Made by a program: the position numbers and the translations under genes. A DNA stretch of 64,000 nt. Source: Candidatus Rokuibacteriota bacterium (lineage in GTDB: Bacteria > Methylomirabilota > Methylomirabilia > Rokubacteriales > CSP1-6). Shown here in pieces: positions 36,512-45,886 of the stretch. Within the stretch, counting starts at the first letter, position 1, and each line of letters opens with the position of its first letter. The DNA lies in the NCBI GenBank assembly GCA_016184365.1, contig JACPCW010000084.1, positions 58,027 to 122,026 of the forward strand. Reading direction: 5' to 3'. The notes under the pieces were generated by a model. The model was not told where the DNA came from. It did no database searches and worked only from the letters and a program-made list of their open reading frames with translations.

Positions 36512-37846
36512 ATGACGCAACACGACATGAACCGCAGGCAGTTCATCAAGGTGTCCGGCGCGACGGCCGCCGTCGCGGCGACGGGCATCGAGGGCATCCT
36601 CGCGGCACGGCAGGCGCCGGCGTACGCGCAGGGCACGAAGCTCCACATCGTCCGCTGGGTCGACTTCATTCCGGAGGCCGACGTGGAGCTGAAGCGGCAG
36701 GCGCCGGAAGCGTCGAAGGCGCTCGGCGCGGAGGTCGTGTTCGAGTTCATCAACGCCAACGACATCCAGCCGCGCGTGACCGCCGCCATCCAGTCGCAGT
36801 CGGGCGCCGACCTCTTCTTCATGATGTACAACTGGCCGCAGCTCTATCAGAACGCGCTCGTCGACGTCTCCGACGTCGCGAACGCGGTCGCCAAGGACCA
36901 GGGCGGCTTCTACGGCGTGTACAAGCCGTCGTTCCAGGTCGGCGGCAAGTGGATGGCCATGCCGCACTCGATCGTCGGCAACGCCGTCGCGTACCGGAAG
37001 TCGTGGCTGAAGGAGGTCGGCGCGAACGAGTACCCGAAGACGTGGGACGAGGCGCGCAAGATCTTCGCCGCCCTCAAGAAGAAGGGCAAGCCGTACGGCC
37101 AGACGCTCGGGCACACGTTCGGTGACGCGCCGACGTTCGCGTACCCGCTGCTGTGGAGCTTCGGCGGCGCCGAGACCGACGCGAGCGGCAAGAAGGTCGT
37201 CATCAACGGCAAGGGCGCGATCGAGTCGGTGAAGTTCATGCAGGCGTTCTGGAAGGAGGCCTGCGACGAGGGCGGCCTGGCCTGGGACGACACGAACAAC
37301 AACCGCGCGTTCCACGCGGGCGAGATCAGCGCGAGCCTGAACGGCGCGTCGATCTACATCGTCGCGAAGCGCCAGAAGGAAAAGATCAAGGACGACAAGG
37401 GCGAGCCGATGTACCTCGACATCGACCACGGCGCGCTCCTCCCCGCCGGCCCGGCCGGACAGTTCCCGCTCTACTTCTCGAACGGGCACGGGCTCATGAA
37501 GTACTCGAAAAACCCCAAGCTCGCCAAGGACTTCCTGAAGTGGATGCACACCAAGGCGAACTTCGAGAAGTGGTTCCAGGTCTGCGAGGGCTACAGCGTG
37601 GCGGCGACGACCGAATGGGAGAAGCACGCCATGTGGGGCAAGATCGACAAGCCGCTGCGCGTGTTCCGCACCGCGGCGCGCAACACGCGCATCTTCGGGC
37701 ACGCCGGCCCGGCGACCGCCAAGGCCACCGAGGCGTTCTCGAAGTACATCGTCGTCGACATGTACGCGAAAGCGGTGCAGGGCATGAAGGCCGAGGACGC
37801 GGTGAAGTGGGCCGAGGGCGAGATGAAGAAGGTGTACGGGGGCTAG
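36512..37846 (+). CDS. Sugar-type ABC transporter substrate-binding protein (Tat-exported)
   Basis: 444 residues. NRRQFIKVSGATAAVAATG is a twin-arginine signal, so the protein is folded before export. The mature part is a SBP_bac_1 fold: GADLFFMMYNWPQLYQN, AMPHSIVGNAVAYRKSWLKE, YPKTWDEARKIFAALKKKGK and GHGLMKYSKNPKLAKDFLKW. Such proteins bind sugars, polyols or glycerol-phosphate compounds. It leads the operon with two permeases; the matching ATPase is at 42566. Confidence 0.92.
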   Translation: MTQHDMNRRQFIKVSGATAAVAATGIEGILAARQAPAYAQGTKLHIVRWVDFIPEADVELKRQAPEASKALGAEVVFEFINANDIQPRVTAAIQSQSGADLFFMMYNWPQLYQNALVDVSDVANAVAKDQGGFYGVYKPSFQVGGKWMAMPHSIVGNAVAYRKSWLKEVGANEYPKTWDEARKIFAALKKKGKPYGQTLGHTFGDAPTFAYPLLWSFGGAETDASGKKVVINGKGAIESVKFMQAFWKEACDEGGLAWDDTNNNRAFHAGEISASLNGASIYIVAKRQKEKIKDDKGEPMYLDIDHGALLPAGPAGQFPLYFSNGHGLMKYSKNPKLAKDFLKWMHTKANFEKWFQVCEGYSVAATTEWEKHAMWGKIDKPLRVFRTAARNTRIFGHAGPATAKATEAFSKYIVVDMYAKAVQGMKAEDAVKWAEGEMKKVYGG

Positions 37847-38808
37847 TGAAGCCGCCGATCGCCGGGGGTGCCGGCGGAGCCACCGGTCTCGAGGTGGCTC
37901 TGCCCCACCCTCCGCCGGCACGCCGCATCACGCGAGCCCTCGAGAGCGAGGGGCTGCTCGCGGCGATGCTCCTCACGCCCGCCGTCGTGCTCCTCGGGCT
38001 GTTCATCGCCTACCCGTTCGTCATGGGCCTGTGGCTCTCCGTGACGTCGGTCACCGTCGGGAACGTCGGCGAATTCGTCGGGCTCAGGAATTTCGTGAAG
38101 GCGTGGGACGACTCGATCTTCCAGACGGCGTTCCAGAACACGTTCTACTACACGTTCTGGGCGACGCTCTTCAAGCTCGTGGTCGGGATGTGGGTGGCGC
38201 TCCTGCTGAACCGTCACTTCAAGTTCAAGCGCCTCGTGCGCGCGTCGATGCTGCTGCCGTTCATCATCCCGACCGTGCTGTCGACGTTCGCGTGGCGCTG
38301 GATGTTCGACCCGACGTTCAGCGTGCTCAACTGGTCGCTCTACACGATGGGCTTCATCGTCACGAAGCTGCCCTTCCTGTCCGACGGCACGTACGCGATG
38401 TGGTGCGCGATCGTCGTGAACACGTGGCGCGGCATGCCGTTCTTCGCGATCACGCTGCTCGCCGGGCTGCAGACCATCAGCCCCGAGCTGCACGAGGCGG
38501 CGTCGCTCGACGGCGCCAACGCGTGGCGCCGGTTCTGGCACGTGACGTGGCCGCTCCTGAAGCCGGTGACGCTCGTCGTCGTCGTGTTCTCGATCATCCA
38601 GACGTTCTCCGACTTCCAGCTGATCTACGTGCTGACGGGCGGCGGCCCCGCGAACTCGACGCACCTGCTGGCGACGTACGCCTACCAGCTCGGCGTCGGC
38701 GCCGGCCTTCTGTCCGAGGGCGCGGCGATCTCGCTCTTCATGTTCCCGGTGCTGTTCGCGGTCGTGTGGATCCAGCTCCGCTATCTGAGACGGATGGAAG
38801 GCGCATGA
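37846..38808 (+). CDS. ABC transporter permease (MalF/UgpA type)
   Basis: 320 residues, six spans, with the cytoplasmic EAA loop LHEAASLDGANAWRRFWHVTWP for ATPase contact. GTG at 37846 shares its G with the TAG stop of the binding-protein gene. The first 26 residues are encoded by a strong hairpin and look unlike other permeases; a later start, such as an in-frame codon near the AMLLTP segment, is possible. Pairs with the permease at 38953. Confidence 0.9.
   Translation: MKPPIAGGAGGATGLEVALPHPPPARRITRALESEGLLAAMLLTPAVVLLGLFIAYPFVMGLWLSVTSVTVGNVGEFVGLRNFVKAWDDSIFQTAFQNTFYYTFWATLFKLVVGMWVALLLNRHFKFKRLVRASMLLPFIIPTVLSTFAWRWMFDPTFSVLNWSLYTMGFIVTKLPFLSDGTYAMWCAIVVNTWRGMPFFAITLLAGLQTISPELHEAASLDGANAWRRFWHVTWPLLKPVTLVVVVFSIIQTFSDFQLIYVLTGGGPANSTHLLATYAYQLGVGAGLLSEGAAISLFMFPVLFAVVWIQLRYLRRMEGA
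37868..37921 (+). repeat. Hairpin just after the binding-protein gene
   Basis: GTGCCGGCGGAG and CTCCGCCGGCAC (12-bp perfect arms) enclose a second small hairpin (GCCACC/GGTGGC). It lies at the 5' end of the permease frame. Such hairpins after binding-protein genes often protect the upstream mRNA and give excess binding protein. Confidence 0.6.
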
Positions 38809-38880
38809 GGCGGTCGAGAGCCGATCGGTTACAACGACTCACGCCGCGCGTCGGTCAGCACCGGAGCGGTGGTTGCGGCG

Positions 38881-38916
38881 GGGCATGGGCGAGCGACAGC
38901 CCGGGTGCCCATGCCC
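38881..38916 (+). repeat. Hairpin between the two permease genes
   Basis: GGGCATGGGC and GCCCATGCCC form a 10-bp perfect stem with a 16-nt loop in the 144-bp gap, followed by TGTTCAATAATTC. Could be a partial terminator or processing site. Confidence 0.5.
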
Positions 38917-38952
38917 TGTTCAATAATTCGGTGGTTCGCGGGTGAGCCTGTC

Positions 38953-39804
38953 ATGGTCGTAGAGCGTCGGTGGAAGCGCTGGGTCTATTTCTATCTCCCC
39001 ATGACATTCCTGGTCGTCATCACGCTCTTCCCCTTCTACTGGATGTTCATCACGGCGATCCGTCCCGACGCCGAGCTGTACAAGTCGTGGCGCGCGGCCC
39101 AGAACGCGCCGTTCTGGACGCTGCAACCGACGCTCGCCCACGTCCAGGATCTCCTCGAGAAGACGATGTTCCTGCGCTGGCTCTGGAACACGTTCCTGAT
39201 CGCGATCGTGTCGACGATGATCTCGCTCGTGTGCGGCCTCTTCGCGGGGTACGCGCTCGCGCGGCTCCGGTTCCGCGGCGCCGGCATGATCGGCACCGGC
39301 ATCTTCGTGACGTACCTCGTGCCGCAGACGCTGCTCTTCATCCCGCTCGCCGACGTCATCCGCAACTTCCACCTGGGCAACACGCCGTGGGCGCTCATCC
39401 TCACGTACCCGACGTTCCTGATCCCGTTCTGCACGTGGCTGCTCATGGGCTATTTCAAGACGATCCCCAAGGAGCTCGAGGAGTGCGCGCGCATCGACGG
39501 CGCCACGCGCTTCGGCGCGATGGTCCGGATCATCTTCCCGATCGCCGTGCCGGGCATCCTGTCCGCGGGGATCTTCGCCTTCACGCTGTCGTGGAACGAG
39601 TTCATCTACGCGCTCGTCTTCCTCTCGTCACCGGAGCGCAAGACCGTGCCCGTCGGCGTCGTGTCGGAGCTGATCCGCGGCGACATCTACTTCTGGGGGC
39701 AGCTCATGGCGGGCGCGCTGCTCGGATCCGTGCCGGTCGCGCTCGTCTACTCGTTCTTCGTCGAGTACTACGTCACCGGACTGACCGGGTCGGTGAAGGG
39801 CTAA
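38953..39804 (+). CDS. ABC transporter permease (MalG/UgpE type)
   Basis: 283 residues, six spans; first helix VYFYLPMTFLVVITLFPFYW. The EAA loop is ELEECARIDGATRFGAMVRIIFP. ATG 38953 chosen over an in-frame start at 38869 because the extra residues translate the intergenic hairpin. Works with the permease at 37846. Confidence 0.92.
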   Translation: MVVERRWKRWVYFYLPMTFLVVITLFPFYWMFITAIRPDAELYKSWRAAQNAPFWTLQPTLAHVQDLLEKTMFLRWLWNTFLIAIVSTMISLVCGLFAGYALARLRFRGAGMIGTGIFVTYLVPQTLLFIPLADVIRNFHLGNTPWALILTYPTFLIPFCTWLLMGYFKTIPKELEECARIDGATRFGAMVRIIFPIAVPGILSAGIFAFTLSWNEFIYALVFLSSPERKTVPVGVVSELIRGDIYFWGQLMAGALLGSVPVALVYSFFVEYYVTGLTGSVKG

Positions 39805-39817
39805 CCGCCCGTCTTCC

Positions 39818-39846
39818 TTGACACCTGCGGGCGCCCCCCCTACACT
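39818..39846 (+). promoter_or_regulatory. Strong sigma70-type promoter of the first TRAP operon
   Basis: Perfect TTGACA, 17-bp spacer, TACACT (4 of 6). Expected start near 39853, leader about 39 nt with a GAGGAGGT ribosome site at 39880-39887 before ATG 39892. Confidence 0.8.
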
Positions 39847-39891
39847 CCCGCCACGCCCGCACCGCCATCGTCACTTCGTGAGGAGGTCCTG

Positions 39892-40493
39892 ATGTCGACG
39901 CGCCCCCCGTCCCGTTTCAAATGCTCACCGGCCTCGTCGCGCTGGCGTTCGTCGTCGCCGGCGCCCACGCGACGCCCGCCCACGCACAGGGCACGACGAC
40001 GACGCTGAAGATGCAGGCCAGCTGGCCGGTCACGCTCACGCTGTTCGACAACTTCAAGATGTTCGCCGAGCGCGTCGACAAGCGGTCCGGCGGCCGGCTG
40101 AAGATCGAGACGCTGCCCGCGGGCACCGTCGTGCCGGCGTTCGAAGTGCTCGACGCGACCAACAAGAAAGTCATCGACGGCGCCCACACGTGGGCCGCGT
40201 ACTGGACCGGCAAGCACAAGGCCGCCGTCCTCTTCACCGGCGGTCCCGGCGGCACGTTCGGCATGGACTTCATCGACGTCATGGGCTGGACGTACGAGGG
40301 CGGCGGCTGGCGGCAGTACGCGCAGAAGGTGGTCCCGGCAAAGCGCTTCATGTTCCCGCCGTACAGCTTCGCCGCGAACTATTACTGGCCGGAGAAGAAG
40401 GGCACCGCCGGAGGGACGACGGCGCCGGCGAGCGCGCCCAAGGCCAAGCCAGCCCCGAAGCCGGCCGACAAGAAGCCGGCCGACAAGAAGTAA
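39892..40493 (+). pseudogene. TRAP dicarboxylate-type binding protein, frameshifted and internally deleted
   Basis: The ribosome site points to ATG 39892, but that frame is arginine-rich nonsense. One extra C in the C6 run at 39901-39906 would put it in frame with the signal peptide VALAFVVAGAHATPAHAQG and the DctP start LKMQASWPVTLTLFDNFKMF. After GMDFIDVMGWTYEGGG the sequence jumps to a C-terminal segment (AKRFMFPPYSFAANYYW), losing about 170 residues near 40310. The end is a repeated Ala/Pro/Lys tail (KPADKKPADKK). Translation could start at 39921. The ligand-binding lobe is incomplete, so uptake through it is unlikely. Confidence 0.72.
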
Positions 40494-40519
40494 GAGCGAC
40501 TGCGACCAGCGCGTGACGG

Positions 40520-40542
40520 GGGGCCGGCTCCGGGCCGGCCCC
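40520..40542 (+). repeat. Hairpin between dctP remnant and dctQ
   Basis: GGGGCCGGC/GCCGGCCCC, 9-bp stem, 5-nt loop. Same position relative to the binding-protein gene as the hairpin in the ABC operon. Confidence 0.55.
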
Positions 40543-40581
40543 TCGCCGCGTCCGCCGCGTCGCGGGAGGAAAGCTTCGCGC

Positions 40582-41133
40582 ATGAGCCAACCGTCTCCCA
40601 CGGTCATCCACACGATCCGCGTGATCGACACGTTCAGCAACTGGTCCGGCAAAGCGGTCGCCTGGCTGATCCTCCCGCTCGTGTTCGGCCTCACGTACGA
40701 AGGCGTCGCGCGCTATCTCTTCAACGCGCCGACCGAGTGGGCCTTCGACCTCTCGTACATGCTCTACGGCACGATCTTCATGCTCGGTGCGCACTACGCG
40801 CTGCTGCGCGGAGCGCACATCCGCACGGACATCCTCTGGGACAAGTTCTCGGACCGGAAGAAGGGCATCATCGATGCCGTCGCCTACATCGTCTTCTTCT
40901 TTCCGGGCATCGCGATGTTCTTCTTCGCCAGCGTCGACGAGGCGTGGCACGCCTTCAAGATCAACGAGCTCAGCGAGCAGACGGCGTGGCGGCCGATTCT
41001 CTGGCCGTTCAAGGCGGTCGTGCCGCTCGCGGCGGTGCTCCTGCTGATCCAGGGCGTCTCCGAGCTGCTGAAGAGCCTCTATGCGTGGCGCACGGGGCGG
41101 CTCTGGGCGAAGCGCGAGATCGTCGAGATATGA
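40582..41133 (+). CDS. dctQ: TRAP transporter small permease (DctQ)
   Basis: 183 residues, four spans: KAVAWLILPLVFGLTYEGVA first helix with ARYLFNAPTEWAFDLS as the family signature; HYALLRGAHIRTDILWDKFS between spans 2 and 3. Preceded by a GGGAGGAAAG ribosome site. DctQ holds DctM in the membrane for sodium-driven uptake of organic acids. Intact, although its binding protein gene is damaged. Confidence 0.92.
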   Translation: MSQPSPTVIHTIRVIDTFSNWSGKAVAWLILPLVFGLTYEGVARYLFNAPTEWAFDLSYMLYGTIFMLGAHYALLRGAHIRTDILWDKFSDRKKGIIDAVAYIVFFFPGIAMFFFASVDEAWHAFKINELSEQTAWRPILWPFKAVVPLAAVLLLIQGVSELLKSLYAWRTGRLWAKREIVEI

Positions 41134-42452
41134 GCGTCAACGAAGCCATCGGCCTCGTGATGCTGCTGCTGATGGTGTCGGTCATCTTCGTCGGGTTCCC
41201 GATCGCGTTCACGCTCCTCTTCCTCGCGCTCGCGTTCGGCTACATCGGGCTCGGCGGGATGGTCTTCGACCTCGCGTTCTTCCAGACGATCGGCATGATG
41301 AAGGAGCAGGTCCTGGCCGCCGTGCCGCTCTTCATCTTCATGGGCTACATGACCGAGCAGGCCGGCCTCATGGAGCGGCTGTTCCGGGCCTTCCAGCTCA
41401 TCCTCGCGCCCGTGCGCGGCTCGCTTTACATCGGCGTGATCCTGACGGCCACCGTCTTCGCGATGGCGACCGGCATCGTCGGCGCCGCCGTCACGGTGCT
41501 CGGGATCATGGCCGCGCCGGTCATGATCAAGAGCGGCTACAGTCCGCGCCTCGCCGCCGGCTCGATCGCCGCCGGCGGCACGCTCGGCATCCTGATCCCG
41601 CCGAGCGTCATGCTCATCGTCATGGGCCCCGTCATCAACGTCTCGGTGGCCAAGCTCTACGCGGCGACGATCGGACCGGGCATCATGATGGCGGGCCTCT
41701 ACATCTCGTACTGTCTCGCGCGGAGCTTCCTGAACCCGAAGCTGGGTCCGCCGGTGCCGATGGACGAGCGCGCGACATCCACCTGGCAGATGATCCGCGA
41801 GTTCATCGTCGGCATCGTGCCCCTGGCGCTGCTCATCTCGATGACCCTCGGCACCATCCTGGCCGGTATCGTGACGCCGACCGAGGCGTCCGCGATGGGC
41901 AGCACCGGCGCGATCCTCCTCGCCATCATGTACGGCAAGTTCACGCTGAAGGCGCTCAAGAACGCCGCGTTCGCCACGATGGTCACGTCGAGCATGGTGC
42001 TGCTGCTGGCCGTGGCGTCCAACGTCTTCGGCGCCGTCTTCGCGCGGCTCGGGTCGGCCGGCATCATCACCCAGGCGCTGGTCGGGCTGCCGCTGCCGCC
42101 CTTCGGCACGCTGCTGATCGTCATGGCGCTGATCTTCCTGCTCGGGTGGCCGTTCGAATGGCCGGCGATCATCCTGGTGTTCCTGCCGATCTTCCAGCCG
42201 GTCGTCGACGCCCTGAAGTTCGACATGGTGTGGTTCGGCGCGCTCGTCGCGGTGAACCTCCAGACGGCGTACCTGTCGCCGCCGGTCGCCATGTCGGCGT
42301 ACTACCTGAAGCAGGTCGTGCCGCAGTGGGACTTGCGGACGATCTACCGCGGCATGGCGGACTTCATGGTCCTCCAGGTCGTCGCGCTGATCCTGGTCAT
42401 GGTCTTTCCGGAGCTCGCGCTGTGGTTCCCGCGGTGGCTGTTCGACCGCTGA
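41130..42452 (+). CDS. dctM: TRAP transporter large permease (DctM)
   Basis: 440 residues, about 12-13 membrane segments, the transport channel of the TRAP complex. Signatures: AVPLFIFMGYMTEQAGLMER, AGGTLGILIPPSVMLIVMGP, GIVTPTEASAMGSTGAIL and the C-terminal NLQTAYLSPPVAMSAYYLK. ATG overlaps the dctQ stop (ATGA). Looks fully functional. Confidence 0.94.
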   Translation: MSVNEAIGLVMLLLMVSVIFVGFPIAFTLLFLALAFGYIGLGGMVFDLAFFQTIGMMKEQVLAAVPLFIFMGYMTEQAGLMERLFRAFQLILAPVRGSLYIGVILTATVFAMATGIVGAAVTVLGIMAAPVMIKSGYSPRLAAGSIAAGGTLGILIPPSVMLIVMGPVINVSVAKLYAATIGPGIMMAGLYISYCLARSFLNPKLGPPVPMDERATSTWQMIREFIVGIVPLALLISMTLGTILAGIVTPTEASAMGSTGAILLAIMYGKFTLKALKNAAFATMVTSSMVLLLAVASNVFGAVFARLGSAGIITQALVGLPLPPFGTLLIVMALIFLLGWPFEWPAIILVFLPIFQPVVDALKFDMVWFGALVAVNLQTAYLSPPVAMSAYYLKQVVPQWDLRTIYRGMADFMVLQVVALILVMVFPELALWFPRWLFDR

Positions 42453-42481
42453 TCGCTGCGACGACAGCCTGACGTACCATC

Positions 42482-42538
42482 GCGCGGCGGCGCCCGACGG
42501 CCCGCCGCGCGCCAGCGCCCGGAGCCCCCGACTCCGGG
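42482..42538 (+). repeat. Two hairpins between dctM and the ABC ATPase gene
   Basis: GCGCGGCGG/CCGCCGCGC (9-bp stem, 11-nt loop, 42482-42510) and CCCGGAG/CTCCGGG (7-bp stem, 7-nt loop, 42518-42538). Probably a terminator region for the TRAP operon; no U run follows. Confidence 0.5.
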
Positions 42539-42565
42539 GAACCTATTTGAGGGGAGAGGCACAAC

Positions 42566-43648
<1,083 letters not shown>

Positions 43649-43654
43649 TCAGAT

Positions 43655-43725
43655 GGGGGGCCCCGACATGGCCCCCCATACCCCCCAACGCTCGGAAGCG
43701 CCCCGGCTCGGCCGGGGCGCTCCTC
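43655..43725 (+). repeat. Two-hairpin element, copy 7
   Basis: Starts 6 bp after the ATPase stop: GGGGGGCCCCGACATGG with complement, ATACCCCCCAACGCTCGG, then the cleanest hairpin 2 (AGCGCCCCGGC-TCG-GCCGGGGCGCT, 11-bp stem). Confidence 0.88.
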
Positions 43726-43730
43726 GTTAC

Positions 43731-43801
43731 GCGCTCGGACCTGTTGCTCGTACCACCGTGCTTGCGAAGTGCGCGCTCGGCCTTCTTGCTCGTACCACCG
43801 T
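43731..43801 (+). repeat. Pair of 29-bp direct repeats, 42-bp period
   Basis: 43731-43759 and 43773-43801 share GCGCTCGG then TTGCTCGTACCACCGT, with three mismatches in the middle (26 of 29 identical). They fill the gap between the repeat element and the methyltransferase gene and could be binding sites. Confidence 0.65.
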
Positions 43802-43822
43802 TGGTGACATGATCGTCGTTGC

Positions 43823-44674
43823 GTGAGCGCTCTACCGTCGGGCGGATATCCGATCGAACGCCGAGATGGCGAGATCGAACGGCTTCGCATCCAGGCCGCC
43901 GCCCTCGCGTTCGATGCCGGCGTCATGCTCGAGCGCATCGGCGTCCGACCCGGCTGGCGCTGTCTCGATCTCGGATGCGGCGCGGGCGGCATTCTCGAGC
44001 TCATGGCGGCGCGCGCCGAGCCCGGCGGACTGGTCGTCGGCCTCGACGCCGACGCCGGTCTGCTGCAGGCGGCCCGCGACTGGACACACGCGCACCGCGC
44101 GGCGCGGACCCGGTTCGTGCTCGGCGATGCCTACCGCACGGGCCTGCGTCCCGCGTCGTTCGACCTCGTGCACGTGCGGTTCGTTGCGAGCACGGCGGGT
44201 CTCGCGGAGCCGCTGCTGTCGGAAGCGATCTCGCTCGCGCGCCCCGGTGGCGTCGTCGCGTTCCAGGAACCGGATACCGACGCGCTGAACTGTTACCCCC
44301 CGCACCCCGCATGGACGCGGCTGACGACCGCGCTGTACGCCGCGTTCCGCGCCGTCGGCGGCGACACGACGCTCGGTCAGCGCCTCTTTGCGCTGCTGCG
44401 GCATGCCGGACTCGAGGACGTCGCGTACCGGCCGTTCGTGGTCGGCGTGACGAGCCGCGACCCGATGCGCGATTTCCTGCCCGCGACCGCCGAGTCGCTC
44501 CGGAAGACGCTCGTCGGGCGCGACATCATCAGCGACGCGGAGCTCGACCGGACGCTCGCCGAATGCCGCGCACATCTGAGCCAGCCGGAGACCGTGTTCA
44601 CCACGTACCTCGTGGCCCAGGTCTGGGGCCGTACACCGGGCTCGCCCACCTGTCAGGTGGCGACACTTGACTGA
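43823..44674 (+). CDS. Class I SAM-dependent methyltransferase
   Basis: 283 residues. SAM site motif CLDLGCGAGGILELM near residue 48, acidic loop VVGLDADAGLLQAARD, motif III region VLGDAYRTGLRPASFDLVHVRFV, and PGGVVAFQEPDTD. The last 20 codons contain a palindrome and the stop lies in another, so the C-terminus may overlap regulatory DNA of the downstream TRAP gene. Substrate unknown. Confidence 0.85.
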   Translation: MSALPSGGYPIERRDGEIERLRIQAAALAFDAGVMLERIGVRPGWRCLDLGCGAGGILELMAARAEPGGLVVGLDADAGLLQAARDWTHAHRAARTRFVLGDAYRTGLRPASFDLVHVRFVASTAGLAEPLLSEAISLARPGGVVAFQEPDTDALNCYPPHPAWTRLTTALYAAFRAVGGDTTLGQRLFALLRHAGLEDVAYRPFVVGVTSRDPMRDFLPATAESLRKTLVGRDIISDAELDRTLAECRAHLSQPETVFTTYLVAQVWGRTPGSPTCQVATLD

Positions 44675-44681
44675 CAAGTGT
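44646..44681 (+). promoter_or_regulatory. Two adjacent palindromes upstream of the second dctP
   Basis: CCACCTG-T-CAGGTGG (44646-44660) and ACACTTG-ACTGA-CAAGTGT (44663-44681) stand side by side, across the methyltransferase stop and about 70-100 bp before dctP. A TTGACT within the second could be a -35 box. Candidate operator for the TRAP gene, or a terminator. Confidence 0.5.
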
Positions 44682-44748
44682 TGAATGTGGCAAGTAGGGG
44701 CCCATTCCGCGGTAGTCATCCCAACCACCCAAGCCGGAGGTGTCTTTC

Positions 44749-45834
44749 ATGAGGCGACTAGGGATCTTTGCGGGCCTGACCGTGGCGGTATTGATCGGTC
44801 TCGCGATCGGTATGGCGATCAGCTGGACGCAGCCGGCCGAGGCGCAGCGCGCGGTGCGCTGGAAGATGGCGAGCGCGTTCGGCAGCAAGCTGCCGCATCT
44901 CGGGACCTCGGCGCTCCGGTTCACGGACAACGTCAAGGTCGCGTCCGGCGGCTCCCTCGAGCTCAAGTTCTTCGAGCCCGGCGCGCTCGTGCCCGCGCTG
45001 GAGTGCTTCGACGCGGTGTCGAAGGGGTCGGTCGAGTCGTGCTGGACGACGCCCGGCTACCACACCGGCAAGTACCCCGCGCTGTCGTTCTTCACGACGG
45101 TGCCGTTCGGGCCCGCCATCGGCGAGTTCATGGCGTGGAAGTGGTTCGGCGGCGGCAACCAGCTGCGCGACGAGATCTACGCCAAGCACGGCCTGATCGC
45201 GTTCGACAGCTTCGCCATCGGGCCGGAGACCTCGGGCTGGTTCCGCAAGGAGGTCAAGAACGTCGGCGAGCTGAAGGGCATGAAGATGCGCTTCTTCGGC
45301 CTCGGGGCGCAGGTGGTGCAGAAGCTGGGCGTCTCCACCCAGCTGCTGGCGGCCGCCGACATCTACCCGGCGCTCGAGCGCGGCGTCATCGACGCCACCG
45401 AGTTCTCGATGCCGACCATGGACATCGCGCTCGGGTTCCACCAGATCGCGAAGTTCAACTACTTCCCGGGCTGGCACCAGCAGTCCTCGGTGAGCGAGCT
45501 GCTGATCAACCGGGCCGAGTGGAACAAGCTGTCCGAGGCGCACAAGCGGCTCATCCAGGTCGCCCTCGGCGACAGCGTGATGCACACCTACGCCGAGACG
45601 GAGGCGAAGCAGTTCGCGGCCATGCAGGAGATGCGGGAGAAGCACAAGGTCCTCGTGAAGCGCTGGTCGGACGAGGACCTCAAGACCTTCGAAAAGGCGT
45701 GGCTCGACGTGCTGGCCGAGCAGAGCGCGAAGGATCCGCTCTTCAAGAAGGTGGCCGACCACTACCTGGCGTACCGGAAGAATTACGCGATCTGGGGCGA
45801 ATCGCAGGAGCTGAAGGCGACCTACCAGAAGTAG
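44749..45834 (+). CDS. dctP: TRAP transporter substrate-binding protein (DctP)
   Basis: 361 residues, intact. Signal peptide (GLTVAVLIGLAIGMAISW, cleavage near AEAQ), then VRWKMASAFGSKLPHLGTSA, GTSALRFTDNVKVASGGSLEL and the ligand-gating Arg region KGMKMRFFGLGAQVVQKLG, ending in a long helix LAYRKNYAIWG. It resembles the branch that binds larger or aromatic acids. GGAGG ribosome site, 8 nt spacing. It faces its likely permease genes across a hairpin, an unusual convergent layout. Confidence 0.92.
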   Translation: MRRLGIFAGLTVAVLIGLAIGMAISWTQPAEAQRAVRWKMASAFGSKLPHLGTSALRFTDNVKVASGGSLELKFFEPGALVPALECFDAVSKGSVESCWTTPGYHTGKYPALSFFTTVPFGPAIGEFMAWKWFGGGNQLRDEIYAKHGLIAFDSFAIGPETSGWFRKEVKNVGELKGMKMRFFGLGAQVVQKLGVSTQLLAAADIYPALERGVIDATEFSMPTMDIALGFHQIAKFNYFPGWHQQSSVSELLINRAEWNKLSEAHKRLIQVALGDSVMHTYAETEAKQFAAMQEMREKHKVLVKRWSDEDLKTFEKAWLDVLAEQSAKDPLFKKVADHYLAYRKNYAIWGESQELKATYQK

Positions 45835-45842
45835 TCCCACGC

Positions 45843-45880
45843 CTCCGGGTGGCGCCGCGACATCGCGGCGCCGCCCGGAG
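45843..45880. terminator. Bidirectional hairpin between convergent genes
   Basis: An 18-bp stem (CTCCGGGTGGCGCCGCGA against TCGCGGCGCCGCCCGGAG, one G-T mismatch) with a 2-nt centre, 5 bp after the dctP stop and 6 bp before the stop of the facing gene. No U run. Likely ends both transcripts. Confidence 0.75.
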
Positions 45881-45886
45881 CGCGTG

